DNA from: Actinotignum sanguinis
GTDB taxonomy: Bacteria; Actinomycetota; Actinomycetes; Actinomycetales; Actinomycetaceae
Length of the DNA: 56,861 nt
Assembly (NCBI RefSeq): GCF_003957255.1
Contig: NZ_QDIE01000011.1
Span: forward strand, 1-56,861
Reading direction: 5' to 3'
A model generated the notes under the pieces. That model was not told where the DNA came from. It did no database searches and was given only the letters and a program-made list of their open reading frames with translations. Shown piece after piece: positions 8,210 to 19,013 of this stretch. The position numbers and the translations under genes were made by a program. Each line of letters starts with the position of its first letter. The stretch's first letter is position 1.

Positions 8210-8584
8210 TCAGCGAGCCGAGCCTGCCACATGCACCAGCGGGAGAAACTCGGATAGGTTCGCACGGGTCCCCGATGCGTCTACCCGCCCGGAAGCCACG
8301 GCATCGTCCCAACCCAGGGTACCCACGCACAGTCCCAGGAACGTAGCAGCATCGCATTCGACCACATTCGGCGGGGTACCGCGCCGATGGCGCACCCCGG
8401 CGACCGCCTGCACCGCCCCAACATAGGGAACCCGGATTTCCACCGCATGCCCGGGATGCCGGTCGGCAAGCTCCTCGAGAAGGAAACGCACAGCTGTGCG
8501 TGATTCGCCCGCACCCAGCTCCTCACCTGCGCAAAAACGGGCGAGGAGGGGCAGCGCGTCCGCGCTATCGATTTTTCGTGTCAC
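8210..8584 (-). CDS. Bacterial SCP-like (sterol carrier family) protein
   Basis: 124 residues from a GTG start. The sequence (TRKIDSADALPLLARF, FLLEELADRHPGHAVEIRVP, GAVQAVAGVRHRRGTPPNVVE, GTLGWDDAVASG, SGTRANLSEFLPLV) is that of the small actinobacterial 'sterol carrier family protein' (PF17844 type), whose cellular role and ligand are unknown. Homologues begin close to this GTG; the longer frame upstream is alanine-rich and unconserved. There is no clear Shine-Dalgarno, but TACAGT lies about 6 bases before the GTG, so the mRNA may be leaderless. It lies 178 bases downstream of gdhA on the same strand. Confidence 0.7.
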   Translation of the reverse strand: MTRKIDSADALPLLARFCAGEELGAGESRTAVRFLLEELADRHPGHAVEIRVPYVGAVQAVAGVRHRRGTPPNVVECDAATFLGLCVGTLGWDDAVASGRVDASGTRANLSEFLPLVHVAGSAR

Positions 8585-8762
8585 GTCTCTACTGTACGAC
8601 GCCCGGGAGGACGACGATGCAAGGTACGACGGCGCCACCGCTAGCGCGCTGGACATGCGCCGGGCAGATGCTACGAGCGCGCCGAACTCCGCGCCGGCCG
8701 CCCCGCCACGCGCCACAACCAGCATCCGCCACCGCGAGCGCACTGCGCCACGCACGGCGCTC

Positions 8763-10184
<1,422 letters not shown>

Positions 10185-10300
10185 TCACATTTAGGTACGG
10201 TGTGCGTGTGGTTCGTGAAGCACGACGACGCCGCCCCGGCCAACCGGAACCCTGGCGAGCGCAGCGAACGCGGGGTGCGCCCCGCGCGCGGCAGCCGCAC

Positions 10301-11251
10301 CTAGCGCCCGGGCCAGCGCTCCCCGGTGAGCATTTCGCAAACGCGCAGGTAGCGGTCGCGGATATCAGCCACAACGCTGGCAGGGAGAGCCGGCGGCTGG
10401 GTGCCCTGCTCCGCATTCCACCCGGATTGCGGGGACATGAGCCAGACCTGGGCCGCGTCCTTATCGAAGGAACGCAGCGCTTCCGGGGTGGGCAGTACCT
10501 CCCCGGATTTCACCGCGCGGTATTCGGTGGACAGCCAGTAGTGGGCGGTATCCGGCGTGAAGGCTTCGTCGGCCAGGATGAGCCGACTGGATCCGGCATC
10601 CATATCCGTACCGAATTCCAGCTTGGCATCGGCAAGCACCAGCCCGCGGGCCAGCGCGATGGCGTGGGCGTGTCGGTAAAGGTTGAGAGCCAGAACGCGC
10701 ACCCGCTCCGCGGTACCCTCCCCCACGCGCCGCATAAATTCCTCCCACGGAATGGGGATATCCGGGCAGCCCGGCCGGCGCTTTTCCGCAATTCCGACCC
10801 ACGGTAGTTCCAGCTTGGCGCCCACTTCGATGGCGCCGTCGTACGGCATGGCATCGAGCGTGCCGAGGGTCCCGAGCGAGCGCACCGCGCCCGCGGTCAG
10901 ATAGCCGCGCACCATCACTTCGTAGGGGAGCATGCGCAGGGCCCGCACCAGGATCCCGCGCGCGGCGATATCCCGCGGGACGCCGCCGGGTAGGTAGTGG
11001 CTTTCTGCGATGTCCCCGGTGCGGTCGAACCACCAGCGGGCAATCCGGGTGAGGATTTCGCCCTTGTCTGGAATGAATGTGGGAACAACGTGGTCGAAAG
11101 CAGCGATACGATCCGAGGCCACAATGAGATAGGTATCCATCCCGGCCATCGCACCCCCGGGCACGGGCCGGTATAGATCGTGCACCTTCCCGGAATAGGT
11201 GCGTTGCCATCCCCGAATGGGGACAAGGCTACCTGTGGTGTATGTAGACAT
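10301..11251 (-). CDS. purC: Phosphoribosylaminoimidazole-succinocarboxamide synthase, divergent
   Basis: 316 residues, the length of the longer (yeast/actinobacterial) form of SAICAR synthase, the purine pathway step joining CAIR and aspartate. Recognisable parts: YSGKVHDLY nucleotide-binding opening, VASDRIAAFDHVVP, GILTRIARWWF-like segment, YEVMVRGYLT, ADAKLEFG, LILADEAFTPDTAHYW and a normal C terminus. The central substrate loop is very divergent: where relatives have FTPTTKAE..GHDEN this protein has a proline/arginine-rich stretch (WVGIAEKRRPGCPD). No other frame restores the motif, so a sequencing frameshift is not the cause. The purA gene is upstream on the same strand, 247 bases away. 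Confidence 0.8.
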   Translation of the reverse strand: MSTYTTGSLVPIRGWQRTYSGKVHDLYRPVPGGAMAGMDTYLIVASDRIAAFDHVVPTFIPDKGEILTRIARWWFDRTGDIAESHYLPGGVPRDIAARGILVRALRMLPYEVMVRGYLTAGAVRSLGTLGTLDAMPYDGAIEVGAKLELPWVGIAEKRRPGCPDIPIPWEEFMRRVGEGTAERVRVLALNLYRHAHAIALARGLVLADAKLEFGTDMDAGSSRLILADEAFTPDTAHYWLSTEYRAVKSGEVLPTPEALRSFDKDAAQVWLMSPQSGWNAEQGTQPPALPASVVADIRDRYLRVCEMLTGERWPGR

Positions 11252-11498
11252 TCCCGCCCCTCAATCTCTTCACGCGGGAGGCTCCTTCGCGTTCCCGCTC
11301 CGGTGCTGCATGAGGGGCCGCCGCGGGCTCCGCGTAGCACATCGCAGCCCGACGGTGATCCTCCCCACACAACGTTCTTTCCTTATAGTAAAGGAATCTT
11401 TACCACCTGCCCTGGGAGCTAAGTCACCTATAGCACATTTACGCAGGTCAGACCGGGTAAAGTGCGACGGCGCCAAGCTCAGCCAAACTCAACGAAGC

Positions 11499-12944
<1,446 letters not shown>

Positions 12945-12973
12945 CTATTCACATTTTCGCAAGGTTTCTCGGC

Positions 12974-12979
12974 TAGGAT
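12974..12979 (+). promoter_or_regulatory. Candidate -10 of glgP promoter
   Basis: TAGGAT 36 bases before the glgP ATG, in the same arrangement as the TAGAAT/TAGGAT elements at 5584, 48559 and 51539. GAGGAG lies just before the ATG. Confidence 0.4.
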
Positions 12980-13015
12980 AGAGAAGGCACGTGCCCGAAT
13001 ATTTCGAGGAGCAAA

Positions 13016-15379
13016 ATGTCTGAACTGACTCAACCACTCGGGGCTTTTACCCGTTCGGTATCCGGTGTCTCGACCTCCGGATCCTCCCTACGTGATTACT
13101 GGGAGGGGCTGTCCGAGCTCACCATGAGCCGGCTGGCCGATAACTGGGAAGCCACCACCAAGAAATACCGGGAGGGTCAGCGCGCCAGCTACTTCTCCGC
13201 GGAATTCCTCATGGGGCGCGCACTTCTCAATAATCTCGTCAATCTTGGCCTGGTGGAAGATGCCCGTAAGGCCCTGGAAGATTACGGTCTCAACCTCACC
13301 GATGTGCTCGATGAAGAACCCGATGCCGCGCTCGGTAACGGTGGGCTGGGGCGCTTGGCCGCCTGTTTCATGGATTCGTGCGCTACCCTCAATTTCCCCG
13401 TGGTCGGCTACGGGATTCTCTACCGCTACGGCCTGTTCAAGCAGAGCTTCGTGGATGGTTTCCAGAAAGAAGAGCCGGATCCGTGGATGGAAAACGGTTC
13501 TCCGTTCGTGGTGCGCCGGGAGGCGGAAGCCAAGCACGTGAAGTTCGCGGATATGGATGTGCGCGCGGTTCCTTATGATATGCCGATCACCGGCTACGGC
13601 ACCGCGAATGTCAATACCCTGCGCCTGTGGAAGGCGGAGCCCCTCGAAGAATTCGATTACGATGCCTTCAACTCTCAGCGTTTCACCGATGCGATTGTGG
13701 AACGCGAGCGCGTGAATGACCTGTGCCGGGTGCTCTACCCGAATGACACCACCTACGAAGGCAAGGTGCTGCGGGTGCGCCAGCAGTACTTCTTCTGCTC
13801 GGCTTCCCTCCAGTGCCTGATCGCGGAACATAAGGAAGCCCACGGGGATATCCGTTCCTTCGGGGAATACAACTCTATCCAGCTCAATGACACCCACCCG
13901 GTGCTCGCCATTCCGGAGCTCATGCGTCTGCTCATGGATGAGGAAGGCTTGGGCTGGGAGGATGCCTGGAAGATTGTTTCCCAGACGTTCGCCTACACCA
14001 ACCACACGGTGCTGGCCGAAGCGCTGGAGACGTGGGAAACCTCGATTTTCACCAAACTTTTCCCGCGTATTTACGACATCGTGGCGGAAATGGATCGCCG
14101 TTTCCGTGCGGAGCTGGCGGAGGCCGGTTTCCACCCGGGCAAGATCGAGTACATGGCTCCGCTTTCCGGCGGACTCGTTCATATGGCCTGGATCGCGTGC
14201 TACGCGTCGTTCTCTATTAACGGGGTGGCCGCGATCCACAGTGAGATCCTCAAGCGCGATACTCTCCACGACTGGTACGACATCTGGCCCGAACGTTTCA
14301 ATAACAAGACGAATGGGGTGACTCCGCGCCGCTGGCTGCATAATTGCAATCCGCGCCTGGCCGCGCTGCTCACCGAAGTGCTCGGGGATGATTCCTGGGT
14401 GACGGATCTGGATAAGCTGGCCACCATTGAGGAACGCGGGAATGCTGATATTTACCGCCGTCTCATGGAGATCAAGGCGGAAAATAAGCGTGATTTCGCG
14501 CGTTGGATTAAGCGCCGCGACGGCATCGACATTCCCACCGACGCTATTTACGACACGATTATTAAGCGCCTGCACGAATACAAGCGCCAGCTTATGAACG
14601 CGCTGTACATCCTCGATCTGTACTTCCGGATTAAGGACAATCCCAGCATGGAAGTCCCGCCGCGGGTCTTCATTTTCGGGGCGAAGGCCGCGCCGGGGTA
14701 CAAGCGCGCCAAGGCGATTATCAAGTTCATCAACGAAGTGGCGAAGCTCGTGAATAACGACGCCGATACGCGCGGGAAGATCACCGTGCTCTTCGTGGAG
14801 AACTACAATGTTTCACCGGCCGAGCATATTATTCCGGCCACCGATATTTCCGAGCAGATTTCCCTGGCCGGGAAGGAAGCTTCGGGTACCGGCAATATGA
14901 AGTTCATGATGAACGGCGCGCTGACGCTGGGCACCATGGACGGAGCCACGGTGGAAATTGTGGACGCCGTGGGTGAAGAAAACGCCTATATTTTCGGGGC
15001 TCGCGAAGAGGAGCTGCCGGAATTGCGGGCGCGCTACAACCCGCGTGAACAGTACGAAACCGTGCCCGGCCTCAAGCGGGTGCTTGACGCCCTGGTGGAC
15101 GGCACCGTGAGCGACGGCGGGACCGGCGAATTCCACGACCTCCTCGGGTCTTTGCTGGACGGTTCTTCGTGGGAGACTCCGGACGTGTACTACGTCCTTG
15201 GCGATTTCGCTGATTACCGGGCCACGCGTGATCGGATGGCCGCGGATTACGCCAACCAGGAAGAGTGGGGCCGCAAGGCGTGGATCAATATCTGCCGCTC
15301 GGGCCGCTTCTCCTCCGACCGCACCATCGCGGATTACGGCCGCGATATCTGGGGCGTGGAGGCGACGCCGATTAAGTAG
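13016..15379 (+). CDS. glgP: Glycogen/alpha-glucan phosphorylase
   Basis: 787 residues, GT35. It releases glucose-1-phosphate from alpha-1,4-glucans in the cytoplasm. Features in order: SYFSAEFLMGRALLNNL, the glycine-rich EPDAALGNGGLGRLAACFMDS, YGILYRYGLFKQ, NDTHPVLAIPELMR, NGVTPRRWL, YKRQLMNALYIL and the pyridoxal-phosphate motif EASGTGNMKFMMNGALTLGT (about residues 620-640) with the Schiff-base lysine. Family length is 750-850. GAGGAG before ATG. It is followed by a strong terminator and stands alone; the GH13 glucosidase/ABC locus downstream provides complementary alpha-glucan use. Maltodextrin versus glycogen preference cannot be told. Confidence 0.95.
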   Translation: MSELTQPLGAFTRSVSGVSTSGSSLRDYWEGLSELTMSRLADNWEATTKKYREGQRASYFSAEFLMGRALLNNLVNLGLVEDARKALEDYGLNLTDVLDEEPDAALGNGGLGRLAACFMDSCATLNFPVVGYGILYRYGLFKQSFVDGFQKEEPDPWMENGSPFVVRREAEAKHVKFADMDVRAVPYDMPITGYGTANVNTLRLWKAEPLEEFDYDAFNSQRFTDAIVERERVNDLCRVLYPNDTTYEGKVLRVRQQYFFCSASLQCLIAEHKEAHGDIRSFGEYNSIQLNDTHPVLAIPELMRLLMDEEGLGWEDAWKIVSQTFAYTNHTVLAEALETWETSIFTKLFPRIYDIVAEMDRRFRAELAEAGFHPGKIEYMAPLSGGLVHMAWIACYASFSINGVAAIHSEILKRDTLHDWYDIWPERFNNKTNGVTPRRWLHNCNPRLAALLTEVLGDDSWVTDLDKLATIEERGNADIYRRLMEIKAENKRDFARWIKRRDGIDIPTDAIYDTIIKRLHEYKRQLMNALYILDLYFRIKDNPSMEVPPRVFIFGAKAAPGYKRAKAIIKFINEVAKLVNNDADTRGKITVLFVENYNVSPAEHIIPATDISEQISLAGKEASGTGNMKFMMNGALTLGTMDGATVEIVDAVGEENAYIFGAREEELPELRARYNPREQYETVPGLKRVLDALVDGTVSDGGTGEFHDLLGSLLDGSSWETPDVYYVLGDFADYRATRDRMAADYANQEEWGRKAWINICRSGRFSSDRTIADYGRDIWGVEATPIK

Positions 15380-15413
15380 CGCGGGCGCTGCGTGAGCTGC
15401 GGCGCGAACTAAG

Positions 15414-15453
15414 CGGGCGGCGGGTGTGCTGATTCTGGCACACCCGCCGCCCG
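15414..15453 (+). terminator. Perfect stem-loop terminator after glgP
   Basis: CGGGCGGCGGGTGTGC, loop TGATTCTG, then the exact 16-base complement. Confidence 0.9.
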
Positions 15454-15572
15454 TATGTGTATATGCGCTTATCTACTTCGGGCACATCAGGATTGCCCGC
15501 TATCAATGTTCATACGCAGGAGACTTCTTATGTTTAAGAACGACGACGCCGTGCCTCTTTCCCGCCCCTAGG

Positions 15573-15632
15573 GTGCATAGCGCAAACCCAGAACAGAAAA
15601 ACCGCCGCAACCGTGCCTCAACTTGCACTACG
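15573..15632 (-). repeat. Composite repeat copy B: distal 60-bp block
   Basis: Read on the minus strand: GTGCAAGTTGAGGCACGG, a GGTTTTTCTGTTCTGG core, then TTTGCGCTATGCAC. It is about 85% alike to 29124-29182. In copy C the outer TGCAAGT/ACTTGCA segments are complementary. Confidence 0.65.
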
Positions 15633-15659
15633 TGATGATGGGTGGCACGCTGCCGGCTC

Positions 15660-15832
15660 GCGAGGCTCCCCAGACCTCACGGACCTCACAAATTTCAATA
15701 GCCGCATGAAACTCGGAATTCACACGAGCACCTGCCGGGGCAGTATGTGTTTTCAGAGCTGTACTGCATCTGTCATACATGAGAAGTACACCCCAGAAAA
15801 AGTACCCTCTACCCTCTACCCCCCTGCCCCTC
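15660..15832 (-). repeat. Composite repeat copy B: hairpin module and heptamer run
   Basis: Minus-strand homologue of the hairpin modules of copies A and C (TGTACTTCTCATGTATGAC, GCAGTACAGCTCTG, ACACATACTGCCCC). A run of 7-mers TACCCTC (about 15802-15820) lies where copy C has TGAGCCC repeats. A frame opening at ATG 15780 (minus) encodes about 50 residues beginning MYDRCSTALKTHTAPAGARV, very similar to one in copy C; coding status uncertain. Confidence 0.65.
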
Positions 15833-15870
15833 CCCACCAGAGTTGCGAGTATGGCTCAGCAGGTGGGCAT

Positions 15871-16037
15871 CGGAGTGGTACCGGAGAGCTGCGAGCGGCG
15901 TTCACATATGTGGACTGCGCAGAGTGGTGCAGGGGAACCCCGGCCCACACAAAGTGGTACTGGAGAACACCAGGCTGCGCAAAGTGGTACCACACAACAG
16001 GAAACCGGGTATTGATTGTAGCTCCAGTACCACTTTG
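15871..16037 (-). repeat. Composite repeat copy B: type II phased array (4 units)
   Basis: GTACCACTTTG at 16027-16037 on the plus strand is the inverted first site. The minus-strand direct units have heads ending at 15990, 15960 and 15930 (exact 30-bp steps) and a fourth at 15881 after 49 bp. The spacer between the inverted site and the first head (15991-16026) is exactly 36 bases, as in copies A and C. Copy B has no type I array. Confidence 0.85.
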
Positions 16038-16088
16038 TGAGCTGGCCCGGCGTGATGATGGGCGGCTGCCTGAGGCTTTCGCATTGGA

Positions 16089-16745
16089 TTAGCCTTCGGC
16101 TTCGGTGAGGAGATCATCGAGTACCGGGCGTTGCAGCCAGGCCGTGAGGTAGAGCGGCACACTCAGCCCGGCCAACGCCAATGCCCAGAAGATGGCCAGG
16201 CGCGAAACCGGCGCATAAAGCCAGGCCAGCGGGAGCGCCACCCCGGCCGCTACGCACGCGGCCGTGCGTAGCGGCCGGGTGATGGCGAGGAGCACCGCGT
16301 TACCTAAGTGTTCCAGGAAGGCGTTGGAGAAGAATGCCTGGAGCGTCACCAGCCAGACCAGCACGGCAAGCACGAGTAGCAGCGCCACGATAATGAGGCC
16401 GGAGAGGATGCCGGCTAAGCGCGGATCCGCGGCGAGAGTCGGGCCGGCCAGGCCAGAGAGCCAGCGGTTTTCCCACCAAGCCAACCCGAGCAGGCCGAGA
16501 GTGGGCAGCCACCAGGCCAGCGACGGGAGGAAAGCCGCGCGCACGTGCTGCCACCAGAGGCGCCACGGGCGGGGCGCCTCGCCGCGGAGCAGCTGGGCGC
16601 TCACTCGCGCGGAGGCCACCAGGCTGGCTCCCCCGCTCACCACCGGGAGCAACCCGAGCAGCGTCATGATATTAAGCTCCACCAGGACGACGGCATCGGA
16701 AAGTCCGCGCTGGAAGGGCGAATCAGGATCGAATATCCGGCGCAT
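16089..16745 (-). CDS. YesL-family (DUF624) membrane protein
   Basis: 218 residues with five to six hydrophobic segments (IMTLLGLLPVVSGGASLVASA, LAWWLPTLGLLGLAWW, LSGLIIVALLLVLAVLVWLVTL and others). The opening MRRIFDPDSPFQRGLSDAVVLVELN and the AWLQRPVLDDL tail are typical of YesL/DUF624 proteins, which are nearly always encoded with carbohydrate ABC transporters; their role is not known. Here it lies about 300 bases downstream of the permease genes on the same strand, fitting that association. Confidence 0.8.
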   Translation of the reverse strand: MRRIFDPDSPFQRGLSDAVVLVELNIMTLLGLLPVVSGGASLVASARVSAQLLRGEAPRPWRLWWQHVRAAFLPSLAWWLPTLGLLGLAWWENRWLSGLAGPTLAADPRLAGILSGLIIVALLLVLAVLVWLVTLQAFFSNAFLEHLGNAVLLAITRPLRTAACVAAGVALPLAWLYAPVSRLAIFWALALAGLSVPLYLTAWLQRPVLDDLLTEAEG

Positions 16746-16813
16746 ACATCTCCTTCGGTTGGTGGCACATCAGCTGGCATAAAGAGTGCCGGGCGAATCG
16801 GCCGGGGCGGGAT

Positions 16814-16915
16814 CCGGCGCGTAGCGCGTGGAATACGCGCTCGGGGCCCGGCGCGAACCGCGCGAAACACCCGCTCGGCGCCCGGCGCGAAGCGCGTGGA
16901 GCACACACCCGGCGC
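16814..16915. repeat. Three tandem 34-bp GC-rich repeats
   Basis: Units at 16814-16847, 16848-16881 and 16882-16915 each begin CCGGCGCG and contain a GCGCGTGGAA-like centre and a CGCTCGG-like end. They occupy the gap between the second permease gene and the YesL gene. 34 is not a multiple of three. Confidence 0.8.
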
Positions 16916-16962
16916 TCGTGACCAAAGCACCACACAGCCAAAGCACCACGTGGCCGATTTAC

Positions 16963-16996
16963 GGCGCCGCGCTCCCGGTATCGGGGGCGCGGCGCC
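16963..16996. terminator. Long GC-rich inverted repeat between permease and YesL genes
   Basis: A 14-base arm GGCGCCGCGCTCCC pairs with GGGGGCGCGGCGCC (one G-U) around GGTATC. A possible terminator or processing stem for the transporter operon; no U-tract on either side. Confidence 0.5.
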
Positions 16997-17041
16997 GCGT
17001 CGTCGTCGTGCTTCATGGTGCCCCGCACGAACGGCGGGCAC

Positions 17042-18022
17042 CTACCCCTTGACGGAACCTGCCGCAACGCCTTCCACAATATAGCGCTGCGCAAAGAGGT
17101 AGAAAATAATAATGGGGATAATGGCGAGCACCAGCACCGCCATCTGGGCCCCCAAATCCTTATTTCCGTTCGAGCCCACCAGGAATTGGATCACCACCGG
17201 GACGGTCCGATAGGCCTCCTCTCGCCCGATCACGAGGTTCGGCAGCAGGAAGTCGTTCCAGATCCACATGGTGTTGAGGATCGCGACCGTGACCGCCGTG
17301 GGCTTGAGCATGGGCATGACCACCTGGAAGTAGGTCTTGAACGGCCCGGCGCCGTCAATGGACGCCGCCTCTTCAATTTCGCCGGGAATCGACCGCACGA
17401 AGCCCGCGAAAATAAATACCGAGAGCCCCGCCCCGAAACCGAGGTACAGCACGATCAGGCCCCACGGCGAGGACAGCCCCAGCTTGTCCGCGATTTTCAC
17501 GGTCGGGAACATAACCATCTGGAATGGCGCCACCATGGAGAACACCAGCAGGTAGTACAGCAGCGACGTCCACCAGCTCCGCACCCGCGCCAGGTAGTAG
17601 GCCGTCATCGCGCAGAAGAACACAATGACCAGCACCGAGGCCACCGTCACGAAGAAGGACCAGCCCAGGGCCCGCATAAAGCCCGAAAGGTTCAGCGCGG
17701 TCTGGTAATTATCTATCCCGGCGAAGGTTTCACCGGCCGGGAGGCTAAAGGGGTCGTCCGAGATGAAGAAACGCCCCTTGAAAGAATTGACGAGGATGAA
17801 GAGCAGCGGCACCACGTAAATAAGGGAAAGAATCCCGAGGAATCCCACCGCCGCCCAGCGTCCGGGCGTCATGCGTACCCGGTGGCGCGGGGCCTTGAGC
17901 TTCGGTTTCGCCGCGGGATCGGCGCCGCGTACGTCCGTGCGTGTTTCCGTGCGCGTATCCGCGGGAACGACGGCGCGCTTGGACTCAGCGGCGACGGCGC
18001 GTTTGCCAGTTTCGGTACTCAC
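17042..18022 (-). CDS. Carbohydrate ABC transporter permease (MalG-like)
   Basis: 326 residues. The first ~65 are a hydrophilic, charged N-terminal extension; about six membrane helices follow. The EAA loop EIEEAASIDGAGPFKTYFQVVMPMLKP (about residues 230-256), which contacts the ATPase, is intact. The C terminus YIVEGVAAGSVKG is typical of MalG-type (CUT1) permeases. Its start overlaps the stop of the upstream permease by four bases. No ATPase gene is present in the locus, so the transporter probably borrows a shared MsiK-like ATPase encoded elsewhere, as in many actinobacteria (inference). Confidence 0.9.
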   Translation of the reverse strand: MSTETGKRAVAAESKRAVVPADTRTETRTDVRGADPAAKPKLKAPRHRVRMTPGRWAAVGFLGILSLIYVVPLLFILVNSFKGRFFISDDPFSLPAGETFAGIDNYQTALNLSGFMRALGWSFFVTVASVLVIVFFCAMTAYYLARVRSWWTSLLYYLLVFSMVAPFQMVMFPTVKIADKLGLSSPWGLIVLYLGFGAGLSVFIFAGFVRSIPGEIEEAASIDGAGPFKTYFQVVMPMLKPTAVTVAILNTMWIWNDFLLPNLVIGREEAYRTVPVVIQFLVGSNGNKDLGAQMAVLVLAIIPIIIFYLFAQRYIVEGVAAGSVKG

Positions 18023-18861
18023 AGGTCCACCTCCTTCGTGCGGGTGGCGCGCAGCTGAATAAGCGCAATCGAGGACACAATGAGGAAGAAGATCACGGCT
18101 TTGGCCTGCGATACTCCTTGCTGCCCGACCTGCTCATACATGCTCTTGACGATATTGAGCGCCGCCATTTCGGTTTCCCGCATGGGGGCGCCGTTCGTGA
18201 GCGCCAAGTTTTGGTCGTAAATCTTGAAGGTATTCGCCAGAGTCAAGAAGAGGCAGATCGTAATCGAAGGCATCATCATGGGGATGGTGACCGAACGGAG
18301 GGTGCGCCACCGCCCGGCGCCGTCGATCTGTGCGGCTTCGTTGAGCTCAGCGGGCACATTCTGGAATCCGGCGATATAGATGATCATCATGTAGCCGATC
18401 ATCTGCCAATTGACCAGCAAGATGAGGCCGATGAATCCGTATTTCGCGTCGTTGACCAGCGTGGTTCCGTAATTGGAGAGGACCGCGTTGAGGAGTGACT
18501 GCCAGGTGTAGCCCAGCACGATCCCGCCGATGAGATTCGGCATGAAGAAGATCGTGCGATAGAAATTCGTGGCGGGCAGCTTCTGCGTGAGCAGATACGC
18601 CAAGAAGAACGCGATGATATTAACGCTGATAATAGACACAATCGCCACCGAGGCGGTGAAGATCAAAGCCCCGACGTAATTTTGTTGCTCCGTGAAGGCA
18701 TTGACGTAATTTTGCACGCCCACCCAGGTGGCATCATCAAGCGTGGTGAAATTCGTAAACGAAAGATAAATACCAATAAAGAACGGGGCGAGGAAAGCTA
18801 TCCCGAACGCCACGTACGTGGGCCCCACGAAGGCAAGCCCGTGTTTTTTCAATGTTCTCAT
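18019..18861 (-). CDS. Carbohydrate ABC transporter permease (MalF-like)
   Basis: 280 residues, six helices. MRTLKKHGLAFVGPTYVAF at the N terminus, EAA loop ELNEAAQIDGAGRWRTLRSVTIP near residue 190, closing in IALIQLRATRTKEVDL. CUT1-type permease paired with the next gene (ATGA overlap). The start at 18861 is favoured over 18891 because GGGGG precedes it and homologues begin with this basic stretch. It imports the sugar delivered by the binding protein upstream. Confidence 0.9.
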   Translation of the reverse strand: MRTLKKHGLAFVGPTYVAFGIAFLAPFFIGIYLSFTNFTTLDDATWVGVQNYVNAFTEQQNYVGALIFTASVAIVSIISVNIIAFFLAYLLTQKLPATNFYRTIFFMPNLIGGIVLGYTWQSLLNAVLSNYGTTLVNDAKYGFIGLILLVNWQMIGYMMIIYIAGFQNVPAELNEAAQIDGAGRWRTLRSVTIPMMMPSITICLFLTLANTFKIYDQNLALTNGAPMRETEMAALNIVKSMYEQVGQQGVSQAKAVIFFLIVSSIALIQLRATRTKEVDL

Positions 18862-18946
18862 GAGAAACCCCCTGTGACACGCGGGGCCCACCGCGATGGT
18901 GAGCCCCGCGCCTCACCTCAGGCAAGGCAGGTGTGGTAGCAGTAGG

Positions 18947-19004
18947 CGCGGGCGCTGCGTGGCACGCTGCGTGGCGCGCGCAGCACAGCTAATAAGCGCC
19001 CGCG
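18947..19004 (-). promoter_or_regulatory. Stem structure between binding-protein and permease genes
   Basis: CGCGGGCGCT and AGCGCCCGCG are exact complements 38 bases apart, with further GCGTG/CACGC pairing inside. Placed after the binding-protein gene and before malF-like, it is where sugar operons often carry an RNA stem that keeps the binding protein more abundant than the permeases (known pattern; function here inferred). Confidence 0.55.
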
Positions 19005-19013
19005 GTAGCCTAG

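Noticed and set aside
13088-14575. 495-codon frame antisense to glgP
   Set aside because: Shadow of the phosphorylase gene with no recognisable domain.
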